From Streptomyces sp. NBC_01197 (GTDB lineage Bacteria > Actinomycetota > Actinomycetes > Streptomycetales > Streptomycetaceae): a DNA stretch of 64,000 bases. The stretch covers positions 3,607,001 to 3,671,000 of the forward strand of contig NZ_CP108569.1 of the NCBI RefSeq assembly GCF_036010505.1, read 5' to 3'. Positions 41,650-50,947 of this stretch are shown here, piece after piece (position 1 is the first letter of the stretch; each line of letters begins with the position of its first letter). A program made the translations under genes and the position numbers. The notes beneath the pieces are model-generated. The model was given only the letters and a program-made list of their open reading frames with translations, had not been told where the DNA came from and searched no databases.

Positions 41650-44010
41650 ATGCGCACCGAGGACGTCCTGGCCGCCATCGCAACCGGCCTGTGGCGATGG
41701 GACAACACCGCCGGGATCGTCACGCTCGACGCGGAAGCCGCCCGGCTCCTCGGTCTGCCCGCCGAACCGACCACCTTGTCCGAGGCCGCCGCCCGTTCCC
41801 GGTTCCACCCCGTCGACTGGAACGAGGTCAACGGGACGGTGAATCTCGCGGTCGCCGAGGACTCCCTCGCCGAGGCCCGGCTGCGTATCGTGGACGAGAC
41901 GGGCCGGGTCGTGCGTACCGTACGCAGCCGCTCCAAGCCGCTGATCAGCCCAGACGGCTACATTCTGGTCGGCACCCTCCAGGAGGTCGCGGAGCCGCAG
42001 CCGGGCGACGCGGTCCATACCCCGATCACCGGTGACTGGCGCCGCTCCCGCGAGGCGTTCCTGCTGGACGCGGGGCGCGCGCTCGCCGAGGCCAGGTCCA
42101 CCGAGGAGGTGCTGCGGGTCGCCGCCTCGCTCTCCATGCCGGGGTTCGAGCCGGACGGCCTCGCGGTCTTCGGAATCACCGGCGACTGGCTGACGGTCAT
42201 CGGGCACCACGGTCACAACGCCGGCGAAAACGGCCTGCTGGCCGAATTCCCGATGAGTACGGAGGCGCAGTATCCCGCCGCCGAGGTCGCCAGGACGGGG
42301 CGGGCCATCTATCTGCCGACTCCGGAAACGTACGAGGAGCGCTACCCCCGGTACTGGCCCGCCGTGGCACCCCTCAACCGGCAGTCCTGGGCTTTCGTCC
42401 CTCTGGTCGACTCGGGGGTGACGATCGGTGCCTGGATGGCGGCCTTCGCCTACCCGGTCAGCTTCTCGCCCGACGAACGCTCGGTGCTGACGACGGTCGC
42501 CCGGATGCTGGCCCAGGCCCTCGCCCGCGCCGGGATCGCCGACAACGAGCGTGAGCTGTCGCTCGGGCTCCAGCGCTCGATGCTGCCGATGCTGGGCCCC
42601 CGCATCCCCGGGATGACGGTCGCCGCACGCTATGTACCGACCGGGGGCGGGCTCCAGGTCGGTGGCGACTGGTACGACGTGATCCCTCTGCCGGGGGGCG
42701 CCGCGCAGGAGGGCGGCAAGGGCGGCGGCCGGGTGGCGCTGGTGATCGGTGACGTCCAGGGGCATGACGTACGGGCCGCCGGGATGATGGGCCAGCTGCG
42801 GATCGCACTGCGCGCGTACGCGGCCGAGGGCCATCCCCCCGACGCTGTGCTCTCCCGGGCCTCCCGCTTCCTGTACGGCCTCACGGACACGTACGACCAG
42901 CGCGAATCCGACGAGGCGCCCACCCCGCGCTTCGCGACCTGTCTGTACATCGAGGTCGACCCGGCCACCGGCACGCTCGACATCGCCCGCGCGGGCCACC
43001 CCGACCCGACGGTCCGCACGACCGACGGGACGGTGCTGATGCGGCCCGCGGAGGGCGGGCTGCCGCTGGGCATCCATCCGGACACCGACTACCCGACGAC
43101 CCGGCTGGTGCTCCAGCCCGGCGAGACGCTGATGATGTGCACGGACGGGCTCATAGAGACCGGCGGCCATGATCTCGACACGGGCTGGGAGCGGATCCGC
43201 GGAACCCTGGAGCGGCACACCGGGGACAATCTGGAGACCCTTGCCGACGCACTGGTGCAGGCCGCGCACGGTCCGCCCGGGCACCATCACACCGGGCCGT
43301 TCTCCGACCGCCGCGAGGACGACATCGCCGTCCTGCTGATGTCCCGCGCGGGGGAGCCCGTACGGGTGGGCGCCACCCGGCACATCTCCCTGGCGATCGC
43401 ACAGGCCCAGCCGGAGCGCGTATCGGCGGCCCGCAGCCAGCTGCGGGACCTGCTGCACGACTGGGCGGACAGCGAACAGGTCGACTCGGCCGCGCTGATG
43501 GTCTCCGAGATGGCGACGAACGTCCTCATCCACACGGACGGCGACGCGACGCTGACCGCGGACGTCACCGGCGAGCCCGGCAGCCGGCGGCTGCGGGCCG
43601 AGGTCTCCGACGACAGTGACGAACTGCCGCACAAGCGGCGCCCCGGTGAGATGGCCTCGTCCGGCCGCGGGCTGCTGCTGATGGAGATGCTCGCGGACAT
43701 GTGGGGGGTGGATCCGCGGGGCTCCGGCAAGACGATCTGGTTCGAACTCTACGAGTCACGCGGCGAACCGAAGGACGGATCCGCCGGAGCCGCCGGGTCC
43801 GGCGAGCCGGGCGACGCCACCGAGGGACCGTCGTCCGATCTGCTGTCCGACTTCCTGGCCGAGCTCGCACCGGACGAACCGCTGGGGAGGGACGAGCCGC
43901 TGGGGACGGCGGAGTCCGGGCCGGCTCACGCGTCACCGCCCGCGTCGGATGCCGAGTCGGGTGCGGATCGTGGGCCGGCTCCCGGGTCCGGGACGGGCTC
44001 CGGCGGGTAG
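41650..44010 (+). CDS. PAS/GAF-SpoIIE phosphatase with C-terminal HATPase domain
   Basis: A 786-residue cytosolic signalling protein. In order: a PAS-like region (about 10-110), a GAF domain (about 145-290), a PP2C/SpoIIE phosphatase (about 305-560, with VGGDWYD near 337, DVQGHD near 367 and EDDIAVLL near 556), and an RsbW-like ATPase domain (about 580-705, with MATNVLIHTDG and GRGLLLMEML). A Pro/Ser/Glu-rich tail follows. Such proteins control anti-anti-sigma factors through opposing phosphatase and kinase modules, usually in stress or differentiation. The partner is not in the window. The 3' end overlaps the convergent permease gene by 85 bp. Confidence 0.88.
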   Translation: MRTEDVLAAIATGLWRWDNTAGIVTLDAEAARLLGLPAEPTTLSEAAARSRFHPVDWNEVNGTVNLAVAEDSLAEARLRIVDETGRVVRTVRSRSKPLISPDGYILVGTLQEVAEPQPGDAVHTPITGDWRRSREAFLLDAGRALAEARSTEEVLRVAASLSMPGFEPDGLAVFGITGDWLTVIGHHGHNAGENGLLAEFPMSTEAQYPAAEVARTGRAIYLPTPETYEERYPRYWPAVAPLNRQSWAFVPLVDSGVTIGAWMAAFAYPVSFSPDERSVLTTVARMLAQALARAGIADNERELSLGLQRSMLPMLGPRIPGMTVAARYVPTGGGLQVGGDWYDVIPLPGGAAQEGGKGGGRVALVIGDVQGHDVRAAGMMGQLRIALRAYAAEGHPPDAVLSRASRFLYGLTDTYDQRESDEAPTPRFATCLYIEVDPATGTLDIARAGHPDPTVRTTDGTVLMRPAEGGLPLGIHPDTDYPTTRLVLQPGETLMMCTDGLIETGGHDLDTGWERIRGTLERHTGDNLETLADALVQAAHGPPGHHHTGPFSDRREDDIAVLLMSRAGEPVRVGATRHISLAIAQAQPERVSAARSQLRDLLHDWADSEQVDSAALMVSEMATNVLIHTDGDATLTADVTGEPGSRRLRAEVSDDSDELPHKRRPGEMASSGRGLLLMEMLADMWGVDPRGSGKTIWFELYESRGEPKDGSAGAAGSGEPGDATEGPSSDLLSDFLAELAPDEPLGRDEPLGTAESGPAHASPPASDAESGADRGPAPGSGTGSGG

Positions 44011-45038
44011 CGCTTCCGCAGTTCGCCGATCACCCCGAAGGCGGCAGCCGCCACGGGCACGGCGAGCAGCATCCCGAGGAGCCCCGCGATGCTCGCACCG
44101 GCCGTCAGCGAGATCATCACCATCGCCGGATGCATCTGGACCGTACGGCTCTGGATCACCGGCTGGAGCACATGCCCCTCCAGCACCTGCACCAGCAGGA
44201 CCACGCCCAGCGCCCAGAGCGCGATGACGAACCCCCGGTCGGCGAGGGCCACCAGCACGGCGACCGCGCCGGAGATGAACGCGCCGAGGTACGGGATGTA
44301 AGCCCCGACGAACACCAGCGCACCGAGCCCGACCGCTCCCGGCACCCCCAGGATCAGCAGCCCGACCGTGATGCAGACGGCGTCGATGAGCGCGATCAGT
44401 GTGGTGCCGCGCATGAACCCTTCGACGGCCTCGAAGGCCCGGCGGGCCATGGCCTCGACGGTGGCCCCGTGGCCCGGTGCGATGGCGTACGCCAGTCCGC
44501 GGGCGTGGTCCGAGTCGCGGAGGAAGAAGAAGGTGAGCAGCAGCGCCAGCACACTGGTCGCGATGAGCGTGCCGATCAGGCTCAGTCCGTTGAGCAGCCC
44601 GCCGGCGGCGTTCGCGCCGAACCTGCCGAGCAGACTCTTGGCGTTGTCGGCGATGTTGGTGATGCCATCGCCGGTGGCCACCCCGAAGTGGTCGGCGATC
44701 CACTTCCCGGCGTCCTTCAGCGAGGCCACGATCTGATTGCCGGTGTCGATGAGCGCGGTGACGACGATGTACGCGGCTCCGCCGACGACGGCGACGAGCA
44801 CGGTGCAGGTGAGCCCGGCCGCGAGTGACCTGTTCAGCCGCAACCGGACCAGCCGCCGGTGGACGGGGCCGAGGAGCGCCGTACCGAGCAGCGCGAGCAT
44901 CACGGGGGTGACGGCGGTCTTGAGAGTGACGCAGAGCCAGACCCCGACCGCTGCCACGCCCGTGACGAGCAGCGCGACGGCACACCAGGCAGCCAGCCGG
45001 CGGGCGTGGTCGGGGAGAAGCGGCTTCTGGGTATGCAC
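43926..45038 (-). CDS. AI-2E family transporter (PerM/TqsA-like)
   Basis: A 370-residue membrane protein with the AI-2E/PerM plan: helix pairs at the N-terminus (VALLVTGVAAVGVWLCVTL, then VMLALLGTALLGPVHRRL), a central soluble loop with GKWIADHFGV, and C-terminal helices including the conserved block GAYIPYLGAFISGAVAVLVAL. These proteins export small molecules or ions; AI-2 is only one example. The last 20 or so residues are low-complexity Pro/Asp/Ser and lie inside the 85-bp overlap with the phosphatase gene, so both genes end in disordered tails. Confidence 0.82.
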   Translation of the reverse strand: MHTQKPLLPDHARRLAAWCAVALLVTGVAAVGVWLCVTLKTAVTPVMLALLGTALLGPVHRRLVRLRLNRSLAAGLTCTVLVAVVGGAAYIVVTALIDTGNQIVASLKDAGKWIADHFGVATGDGITNIADNAKSLLGRFGANAAGGLLNGLSLIGTLIATSVLALLLTFFFLRDSDHARGLAYAIAPGHGATVEAMARRAFEAVEGFMRGTTLIALIDAVCITVGLLILGVPGAVGLGALVFVGAYIPYLGAFISGAVAVLVALADRGFVIALWALGVVLLVQVLEGHVLQPVIQSRTVQMHPAMVMISLTAGASIAGLLGMLLAVPVAAAAFGVIGELRKRYPPEPVPDPGAGPRSAPDSASDAGGDA

Positions 45039-45144
45039 GCCCCCAGCCGATCACGCGCGCCCGGCGACGGCTCGTTCGCCGCGGCCGGGCGGGTGGCGGG
45101 CTGTGGCCGGAGGAAAACTCCCCCGGCCACGACCCGGCCACGTG

Positions 45145-46101
45145 CTACATCCCGTGCACCGCAGGGACGGTCCCCAGCCGGCCGCGCTGGAAGTCCTCGA
45201 AGGCCTGCTTCAGCTCGGCCTCGCTGTTCATGACGAACGGTCCGTAGTGCGCCATCGGCTCCCGTATCGGACGCCCGCCCAGCAGGACGACCTCCAGGTC
45301 CGGGCTCTTCGCTTCCTGGGTCTCGTCCGCGCGGACGGTCAGCGAGGAGCCGGCGCCGAAGACCGCGGTCTGGCCGGTGTGGACCGGGCGGCGGTCCCTA
45401 CCGACGGAGCCGCGCCCGGCCAGCACGTACGCCAGGCCGTTGAAGTCCTCGCGCCACGGCAGCGTGACCTCGGCGCCCGGCCGTACCGTCGCGTGGATCA
45501 TCGTGATCGGGGTGTGGGTGATGCCGGGGCCGTCGTGGCCGTCCAGCTCGCCCGCGATGACCCGCAGCAGCGCACCGCCGTCGGCCGATGTGAGCAGCTG
45601 GACCTGCCCGCCGCCGATGTCCTGATAGCGCGGCGCCATCATCTTGTCGCTCGCCGGCAGGTTCACCCAGAGCTGGAGCCCGTGGAAGAGCCCGCCGCTC
45701 ACGACCAGCGACTCCGGCGGCGCCTCGATGTGCAGCAGGCCGGAGCCCGCCGTCATCCACTGGGTGTCACCGTCGTTGATCGTGCCGCCGCCGCCGTTGG
45801 AGTCCTGGTGGACGAAGGTGCCGTCGATCAGGTACGTGACGGTCTCGAAGCCGCGGTGCGGATGCCAGGGTGTGCCCTTGGGCTCTCCCGGTGCGTACTC
45901 CACCTCACCCATCTGGTCCATCATGATGAACGGGTCGAGGTGCTGGTAGTTGATCCCGGCGAACGCGCGGCGTACCGGGAAACCCTCGCCCTCGAAGCCC
46001 CCCGGCGCGGTGGACACCGCGAGCACGGGACGCGGTACGGAGCCCTCCGGCGCGTGGACGCGCGGCAGGGTCAGCGGATTCTCGACGGTCACGGCAGGCA
46101 T
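45145..46101 (-). CDS. Pirin family protein
   Basis: A 318-residue bicupin protein. The N-terminal metal site is PWHPHRGFETVTYLIDG (His, His, His, Glu ligands across the motif), with DGDTQWMTAGSGLLHIEAPP and the C-terminal pirin domain (YGPFVMNSEAEL). Bacterial pirins can act as quercetin 2,3-dioxygenases or modulate metabolic enzymes. Start ATG 46101 has CAGGAGGG upstream; frame further upstream is not family-like. Monocistronic. Confidence 0.88.
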   Translation of the reverse strand: MPAVTVENPLTLPRVHAPEGSVPRPVLAVSTAPGGFEGEGFPVRRAFAGINYQHLDPFIMMDQMGEVEYAPGEPKGTPWHPHRGFETVTYLIDGTFVHQDSNGGGGTINDGDTQWMTAGSGLLHIEAPPESLVVSGGLFHGLQLWVNLPASDKMMAPRYQDIGGGQVQLLTSADGGALLRVIAGELDGHDGPGITHTPITMIHATVRPGAEVTLPWREDFNGLAYVLAGRGSVGRDRRPVHTGQTAVFGAGSSLTVRADETQEAKSPDLEVVLLGGRPIREPMAHYGPFVMNSEAELKQAFEDFQRGRLGTVPAVHGM

Positions 46102-46294
46102 GGCGGCCCTCCTGGCAGGATGCTCGGCATTCAAAGTAGTTGAATGGTGAACATCTAGCAAGGCGCGCGCATTCCCGGAGCGGGCCTGACCCGCGGTTCC
46201 TCGTGTTTCAAGCCAGAGATTGTCCGGATCAGTCCGTGCCGGATCGGTCCGCGTACGACGCCTACGACGAGCCCTCAGCCGTACGTCCGCCGCA

Positions 46295-46750
46295 TCAGCC
46301 GTACATCCGCCGCATCGCGAAGTCGACCATCTGCTCCACGGCCTTCGCGTCGAAGACCATCCGGTGCTCACCCTCCATGTCGAGGACGAAGCCGTACCCG
46401 GTGGGCAGCAGGTCGATCACCTCGGCGCCGGTGATCACGAAGTACTTGGACTCCTTGCCGGCGTACCTGCGGAGCTCCTTCAGCGAGGTGAACATCGGGA
46501 TCACCGGCTGCTGGGTGTTGTGCAGGGCGAGGAACCCGGGGGTGTCGCCGCGCGGGCAGTAGACCTTCGACGTGGCGAAGATCTGCTGGAAGTCCTCGGC
46601 GGCCATCGAACCGGTGGTGAAGGCGCGCACGCCGTCGGCGAGCGAGGGCGGCGACGGCTCGGGGTACAGCGGCTGGTCACCGTAGCCGGGCTGCGGCGCG
46701 GCGTACTGCTGCTGGGCGCCCTGGTTCGGGTTCGAGTCGTAGCCGTACAT
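46295..46750 (-). CDS. SseB-family protein
   Basis: A 151-residue protein. The N-terminal 40 residues are Gln/Pro/Tyr-rich (MYGYDSNPNQGAQQQYAAP). The SseB N-terminal domain follows, with KVYCPRGDTPGFLALHN, VIPMFTSLKELRRYAGKESK and YVLDLLPTGYGF-like sequence (here VIDLLPTGYGFVLDMEG). SseB-like proteins are frequent in actinobacteria, function unknown; the Salmonella-type secretion meaning does not apply. Start ATG 46750 is leaderless, with TACTCT 7 nt upstream on the minus strand. Divergent from the acyl-CoA dehydrogenase gene. Confidence 0.78.
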   Translation of the reverse strand: MYGYDSNPNQGAQQQYAAPQPGYGDQPLYPEPSPPSLADGVRAFTTGSMAAEDFQQIFATSKVYCPRGDTPGFLALHNTQQPVIPMFTSLKELRRYAGKESKYFVITGAEVIDLLPTGYGFVLDMEGEHRMVFDAKAVEQMVDFAMRRMYG

Positions 46751-46757
46751 GCGCGCA

Positions 46758-46763
46758 AGAGTA
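46758..46763 (-). promoter_or_regulatory. Leaderless -10 box for the SseB-like gene
   Basis: On the minus strand TACTCT (plus-strand 46758-46763) lies 7 nt before ATG 46750. Confidence 0.5.
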
Positions 46764-46828
46764 CTGAGTAAAGGGGTCCCGCCGCAGGGGCGGTCTCGTC
46801 ACACTTGCCCGATAGGGGTTGCATCTTA

Positions 46829-46898
46829 TTACTGGCGGGTAGCATTATCGGAGCTACTTGCTGGTATTCGATACAGGTACGCGTTACAGGCACGCGTT
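46829..46898 (+). promoter_or_regulatory. Repeat-rich upstream region of the acyl-CoA dehydrogenase gene
   Basis: TTACTGGCGGGTAG (46829-46842) is an imperfect dyad, and a related TACTTGCTGGTA follows at 46855-46866. An exact-but-one 13-bp tandem repeat ACAGGYACGCGTT occupies 46873-46885 and 46886-46898, 17 bp before ATG 46916. The layout suggests binding by a TetR-type fatty-acid-responsive regulator (inference from position and symmetry). Confidence 0.45.
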
Positions 46899-46915
46899 AC
46901 GAGAGGGCTGTCGCC

Positions 46916-48742
46916 ATGGGGCACTACAAGTCGAATCTCCGCGACATCGAGTTCAACCTCTTCGAGGTCCTCGGCCGCGACAAGCAGTACGGCGCCGGGC
47001 CGTTCGCGGAGATGGACGTCGACACCGCGAAGAGCATCCTCGACGAGGTGGCCAGGCTCGCGGAGAACGAGCTCGCCGAGTCCTATGCCGACGCCGACCG
47101 CAACCCGCCGGTCTTCGACCCGGAGACCAACACGGCACCCGTGCCTGACACCTTCAAGAAGTCCTACCAGGCCTTCATGGAGTCCGAGTACTGGCGTCTC
47201 GGTCTGCCCGAGGAGATCGGCGGCACCACCGCGCCGCGCTCCCTGATCTGGGCGTACGCGGAGCTGCTGCTCGGCGCGAACCCGGCGATCTGGATGTACT
47301 CCTCCGGTCCGGCCTTCGCCGGGATCCTCTTCGAGGAGGGCACCGAGGAGCAGAAGAAGATCGCGGAGATCGCGGTCGAGAAGCAGTGGGGCTCCACGAT
47401 GGTCCTCACCGAGCCGGACGCCGGCTCGGACGTGGGCGCCGGCCGGACGAAGGCCGTGCAGCAGGACGACGGCTCCTGGCACATCGAGGGCGTGAAGCGC
47501 TTCATCACCTCGGGCGAGCACGACATGTCGGACAACATCATCCATTACGTGCTGGCGCGGCCCGAGGGCGCGGGCCCCGGCACCAAGGGCCTCTCGCTGT
47601 TCATGGTGCCGAAGTTCGAGTTCGACTGGACCACCGGCGAGCTGGGCGAGCGCAACGGCGTGTACGCGACGAACGTCGAGCACAAGATGGGCCTCAAGGC
47701 GTCCAACACCTGCGAGATGACATTCGGCGACCGCCACCCGGCCAAGGGCTGGCTGATCGGTGACAAGCACGAGGGCATCCGCCAGATGTTCCGCATCATC
47801 GAGTTCGCCCGGATGATGGTCGGCACCAAGGCCATCGCGACGCTCTCGACCGGCTACCTGAACGCCCTGGAGTACGCCAAGGAGCGCGTGCAGGGCCCCG
47901 ACCTCGCGCAGTTCATGGACAAGTCCGCGCCGAAGGTCACCATCACGCACCACCCCGACGTGCGCCGCTCGCTGATAACGCAGAAGGCGTACGCCGAGGG
48001 CATGCGCACCCTGGTCCTCTACACGGCGTCCGTCCAGGACGCGATCCAGGAGAAGGAGGCGGCGGGCGAGGACGCCAAGGCGCTGCACGGCCTCAACGAC
48101 CTGCTGCTGCCGATCGTGAAGGGGTACGGCTCGGAGAAGTCGTACGAGCAGCTGGCCCAGTCGCTCCAGACCTTCGGCGGCTCCGGCTACCTCCAGGAGT
48201 ACCCGGTCGAGCAGTACATCCGGGACGCCAAGATCGACACCCTCTACGAGGGCACGACGGCGATCCAGGGCCAGGACTTCTTCTTCCGGAAGATCGTCCG
48301 CGACCAGGGCGCCGCGCTGAACACCCTGTCCGAGGAGATCAAGAAGTTCCTCGCGGCCGGCCCCGGCGGCGAGGAGCTGACCGACGCCCGTGACCAGCTG
48401 GCCAAGGCCGCCGTGGACCTGGAGGCGATCGTCGGCGCGATGATCACCGACCTGACCTCGACCGGCGATGACGTCAAGAACATCTACAAGGTGGGGCTCA
48501 ACACCACCCGCCTGCTGCTGGCTTCGGGCGATGTCGTCGTGGCGTACCTGCTGCTCAGGGGTGCGGCGGTGGCCGCCGAGAAGCTGCCGACCGCCTCCGC
48601 GAAGGATGTCGCGTTCTACCAGGGCAAGATAGCGGCCGCGAAGTTCTTCGCCGCCGACGTCCTGCCCGGCGTGAGTGCGGAGCGCGCCCTCGCCGAGACC
48701 GTGGACATCTCGCTGATGGAGCTGGACGAGGCTGCGTTCTAG
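46916..48742 (+). CDS. Acyl-CoA dehydrogenase
   Basis: A 608-residue FAD-dependent acyl-CoA dehydrogenase, the long form with an extra C-terminal helical domain (as in FadE5-like and VLCAD-like proteins). Landmarks are [13 protein letters not shown] and [13 protein letters not shown] in the middle domain, [20 protein letters not shown] in the C-terminal domain, and [11 protein letters not shown] with the catalytic Glu near 443. It starts beta-oxidation by forming trans-2-enoyl-CoA. ATG 46916 is chosen because GAGAGG precedes it and family sequence starts there. A 14-bp repeat begins at its stop codon. Confidence 0.92.
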   Translation: MGHYKSNLRDIEFNLFEVLGRDKQYGAGPFAEMDVDTAKSILDEVARLAENELAESYADADRNPPVFDPETNTAPVPDTFKKSYQAFMESEYWRLGLPEEIGGTTAPRSLIWAYAELLLGANPAIWMYSSGPAFAGILFEEGTEEQKKIAEIAVEKQWGSTMVLTEPDAGSDVGAGRTKAVQQDDGSWHIEGVKRFITSGEHDMSDNIIHYVLARPEGAGPGTKGLSLFMVPKFEFDWTTGELGERNGVYATNVEHKMGLKASNTCEMTFGDRHPAKGWLIGDKHEGIRQMFRIIEFARMMVGTKAIATLSTGYLNALEYAKERVQGPDLAQFMDKSAPKVTITHHPDVRRSLITQKAYAEGMRTLVLYTASVQDAIQEKEAAGEDAKALHGLNDLLLPIVKGYGSEKSYEQLAQSLQTFGGSGYLQEYPVEQYIRDAKIDTLYEGTTAIQGQDFFFRKIVRDQGAALNTLSEEIKKFLAAGPGGEELTDARDQLAKAAVDLEAIVGAMITDLTSTGDDVKNIYKVGLNTTRLLLASGDVVVAYLLLRGAAVAAEKLPTASAKDVAFYQGKIAAAKFFAADVLPGVSAERALAETVDISLMELDEAAF

Positions 48743-48785
48743 CGGTTCCTGCCAAGCGGTTAGGGCTGAGCGGTTCTGGGCGGTT
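48741..48785. repeat. AGCGGTT repeats beginning in a stop codon
   Basis: AGCGGTT starts at 48741 (inside the TAG stop), 48755 and 48769 (period 14), and GCGGTT again at 48780. It follows the acyl-CoA dehydrogenase gene. Confidence 0.65.
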
Positions 48786-48990
48786 CCGGCCACTTCCAGG
48801 CACTGACGGCTACCTGCTCAGCGGCGGCGTGGTCCCCGGTCTCCGGGGTCACGCCGCCGTTGTGCGTTCTGGCGGGCGCCCTCTCCGGGCGCGTCGGCCT
48901 GCGGGAGCGGGCAGTTGCGGCGATCAGCACGTGCTGCAGGATCTCGCCCAGCAGCACGGGCTCCCTGGTGTCGGCAACGTATTCGACCAT
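48760..48990 (-). CDS. Small hypothetical protein
   Basis: A 76-residue frame starting ATG 48990 (MVEYVADTREPVLLGEILQH) in the 433-bp gap between the acyl-CoA dehydrogenase and aminopeptidase genes. Third-position GC is high, and the first third reads as a plausible helix, then the tail is Arg/Pro-rich. No ribosome binding site, motif or family is recognised. The rest of the gap (48991-49175) shows nothing except the leaderless box before the aminopeptidase. Confidence 0.35.
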   Translation of the reverse strand: MVEYVADTREPVLLGEILQHVLIAATARSRRPTRPERAPARTHNGGVTPETGDHAAAEQVAVSAWKWPEPPRTAQP

Positions 48991-49162
48991 GAGCCGATGG
49001 TGGCATCCAGCACTGACATTGATACCCGTGAGCGGGCCCTGGTGGTCGTGGCTCCACCACTGACAACGCCGGAATCCATCCAGCATGTCCCACATGTCCC
49101 ATGCGCCCACCGGCCCCGCGGCCCCGTTCCGTTCCGGCGGGCGGGGCCGCCGCCGCGATCGT

Positions 49163-49168
49163 TATGGT
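49163..49168 (+). promoter_or_regulatory. Leaderless -10 box for the M18 aminopeptidase gene
   Basis: TATGGT lies 7 nt before ATG 49176; no ribosome binding site is present. Confidence 0.5.
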
Positions 49169-49175
49169 GGCTGCC

Positions 49176-50480
49176 ATGAGCGCATCCGTCCGCTTCGACC
49201 GCGGCCACACCGACGACCTGATGTCCTTCCTCACGGCCAGCCCTTCGCCCTACCACGCCGTGGCGAACGCCGCCGGGCGGCTGGAGAAGGCGGGCTTCAG
49301 GCAGGTGTCGGAGACCGACGCCTGGGACACGTCCGCGGGCGGCAAATTCGTACTGCGGGGCGGCGCCATGATCGCCTGGTACGTGCCGGAGAACGCGTCC
49401 GCGCACACCCCGTTCCGGATCGTCGGCGCCCACACCGACTCCCCGAACCTGCGCGTGAAGCCCCTCCCGGACACCGGCAGCGACGGCTGGCGCCAGGTGG
49501 CCGTCGAGGTCTACGGCGGCACCCTGCTCAACACCTGGCTCGACCGGGACCTCGGCCTCGCCGGACGGCTCACCCTGCGCGACGGCAGCCACCGGCTGGT
49601 CGACGTGGACCGGGCGCTGCTGCGCGTACCGCAGCTCGCCATCCACCTGGACCGCTCGGTCCACACCGACGGGCTCAAGCTCGACAAGCAGCGCCACATG
49701 CAGCCGGTCTGGGGCCTCGGGGAGGTCCGCGAGGGCGACCTGATGCGGTTCGTCGCCGATGAGGCCGGGGTCGCGGCCGACGACGTGACCGGATGGGACC
49801 TCATGGTGAGCCCCGTCGAGGCGCCCTCCTACCTGGGTCGCGACCGGGAGCTGGTCGCGGGCCCCCGGATGGACAACCTGCTCTCCGTGCACGCCGCCAC
49901 CGCCGCGCTGGCCGCCGTCGCTTCCGGATCCGGGTCCGGTGACTCCCTGACACACATCCCGGTGATGGCCGCCTTCGACCACGAGGAGAACGGCTCCCAG
50001 TCCGACACCGGCGCCGACGGGCCGCTGCTCGGCAGCGTCCTGGAGCGCTCCGTCATGGCACGCGGCGGTACGTACGAGGACCGGGCCCGCGCGTTCGCCG
50101 GGTCGGTCTGCCTCTCGTCCGACACCGGTCACGCCGTGCACCCCAACTACAGCGAGCGCCACGACCCGACGCACCACCCGCGCGCCAACGGCGGACCGAT
50201 CCTCAAGGTCAACGTCAACATGCGGTACGCGACGGACGGCAGCGGGCGGGCGGTGTTCGCCACCGCGTGCGAGAAGGCGGGGGTGCCGATGCAGCACTTC
50301 GTGTCGAACAACTCCATGCCGTGCGGCACGACCATCGGCCCGATCACCGCGGCCCGGCACGGCATCAGCACCGTGGACATCGGCGTCGCGATCCTCTCCA
50401 TGCACAGCGCGCGCGAGCTGTGCGGGGCCGACGACCCGTACCTGCTCGCCAACTCCCTGACGGCGTTCCTGGAGGGCTGA
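49176..50480 (+). CDS. M18-family aminopeptidase
   Basis: A 434-residue dinuclear zinc aminopeptidase of the aspartyl/leucyl (M18) family. Zinc and catalytic residues fall in VGAHTDSPNLRVKP (first His/Asp), FDHEENGSQS (Glu pair) and SDTGHAVHPNYSERHDP. MPCGTTIGPI and TVDIGVAILSMHSARE near the C-terminus are typical. It trims N-terminal residues from peptides in the cytosol. Start ATG 49176 is leaderless. It is followed 123 bp downstream by the DUF6458 gene on the same strand. Confidence 0.93.
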   Translation: MSASVRFDRGHTDDLMSFLTASPSPYHAVANAAGRLEKAGFRQVSETDAWDTSAGGKFVLRGGAMIAWYVPENASAHTPFRIVGAHTDSPNLRVKPLPDTGSDGWRQVAVEVYGGTLLNTWLDRDLGLAGRLTLRDGSHRLVDVDRALLRVPQLAIHLDRSVHTDGLKLDKQRHMQPVWGLGEVREGDLMRFVADEAGVAADDVTGWDLMVSPVEAPSYLGRDRELVAGPRMDNLLSVHAATAALAAVASGSGSGDSLTHIPVMAAFDHEENGSQSDTGADGPLLGSVLERSVMARGGTYEDRARAFAGSVCLSSDTGHAVHPNYSERHDPTHHPRANGGPILKVNVNMRYATDGSGRAVFATACEKAGVPMQHFVSNNSMPCGTTIGPITAARHGISTVDIGVAILSMHSARELCGADDPYLLANSLTAFLEG

Positions 50481-50603
50481 GCCCCGGCCCCCCGCCCCCA
50501 CACCGAACTCCACCGCACCGGTGCCGCGTTGATTGGCCGTGCGGGTCCCGGGTACGCGCCCTGTACGGACCCAACAGCCACAACGACTTCGGAGGCGAAC
50601 ATC

Positions 50604-50825
50604 ATGGGCCTTGGCGGCTGCATCATCCTTCTCGTCGTGGGGGGCATCCTCACCTTCGCAACCGACTGGCACATGAACGGCGTCAACCTGGACCTGGTCG
50701 GCATCATCATGATGCTCGTCGGCATCATCGGCATCGCGGTCTACACCAGCGTTCTGCGCCGTCGCCGCCCGACGATGCCCACCTCGACCACCGTCGTCGA
50801 GGACGACCACCACCACCTGGGCTGA
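50604..50825 (+). CDS. DUF6458-family small membrane protein
   Basis: A 73-residue protein with two hydrophobic helices (CIILLVVGGILTFATDWHM and LVGIIMMLVGIIGIAVYTSV), a basic loop and an acidic/His C-terminal tail (VVEDDHHHLG). MGLGGCIILLVVGGILTFA is the signature start of DUF6458, common in Streptomyces with unknown role. Start ATG 50604 has CGGAGG upstream. Confidence 0.8.
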   Translation: MGLGGCIILLVVGGILTFATDWHMNGVNLDLVGIIMMLVGIIGIAVYTSVLRRRRPTMPTSTTVVEDDHHHLG

Positions 50826-50947
50826 CGACCGGTCCACGCATCCCGCGGGCGAAGGAACCGGCGCGGGTGCCGTCCGCCACCGCACCGGCGCGCCCGGGGC
50901 GGGGCGGTTGCCGGCGGCCGGCCGGTCCAGCCCTGGATTTCGGCCGG

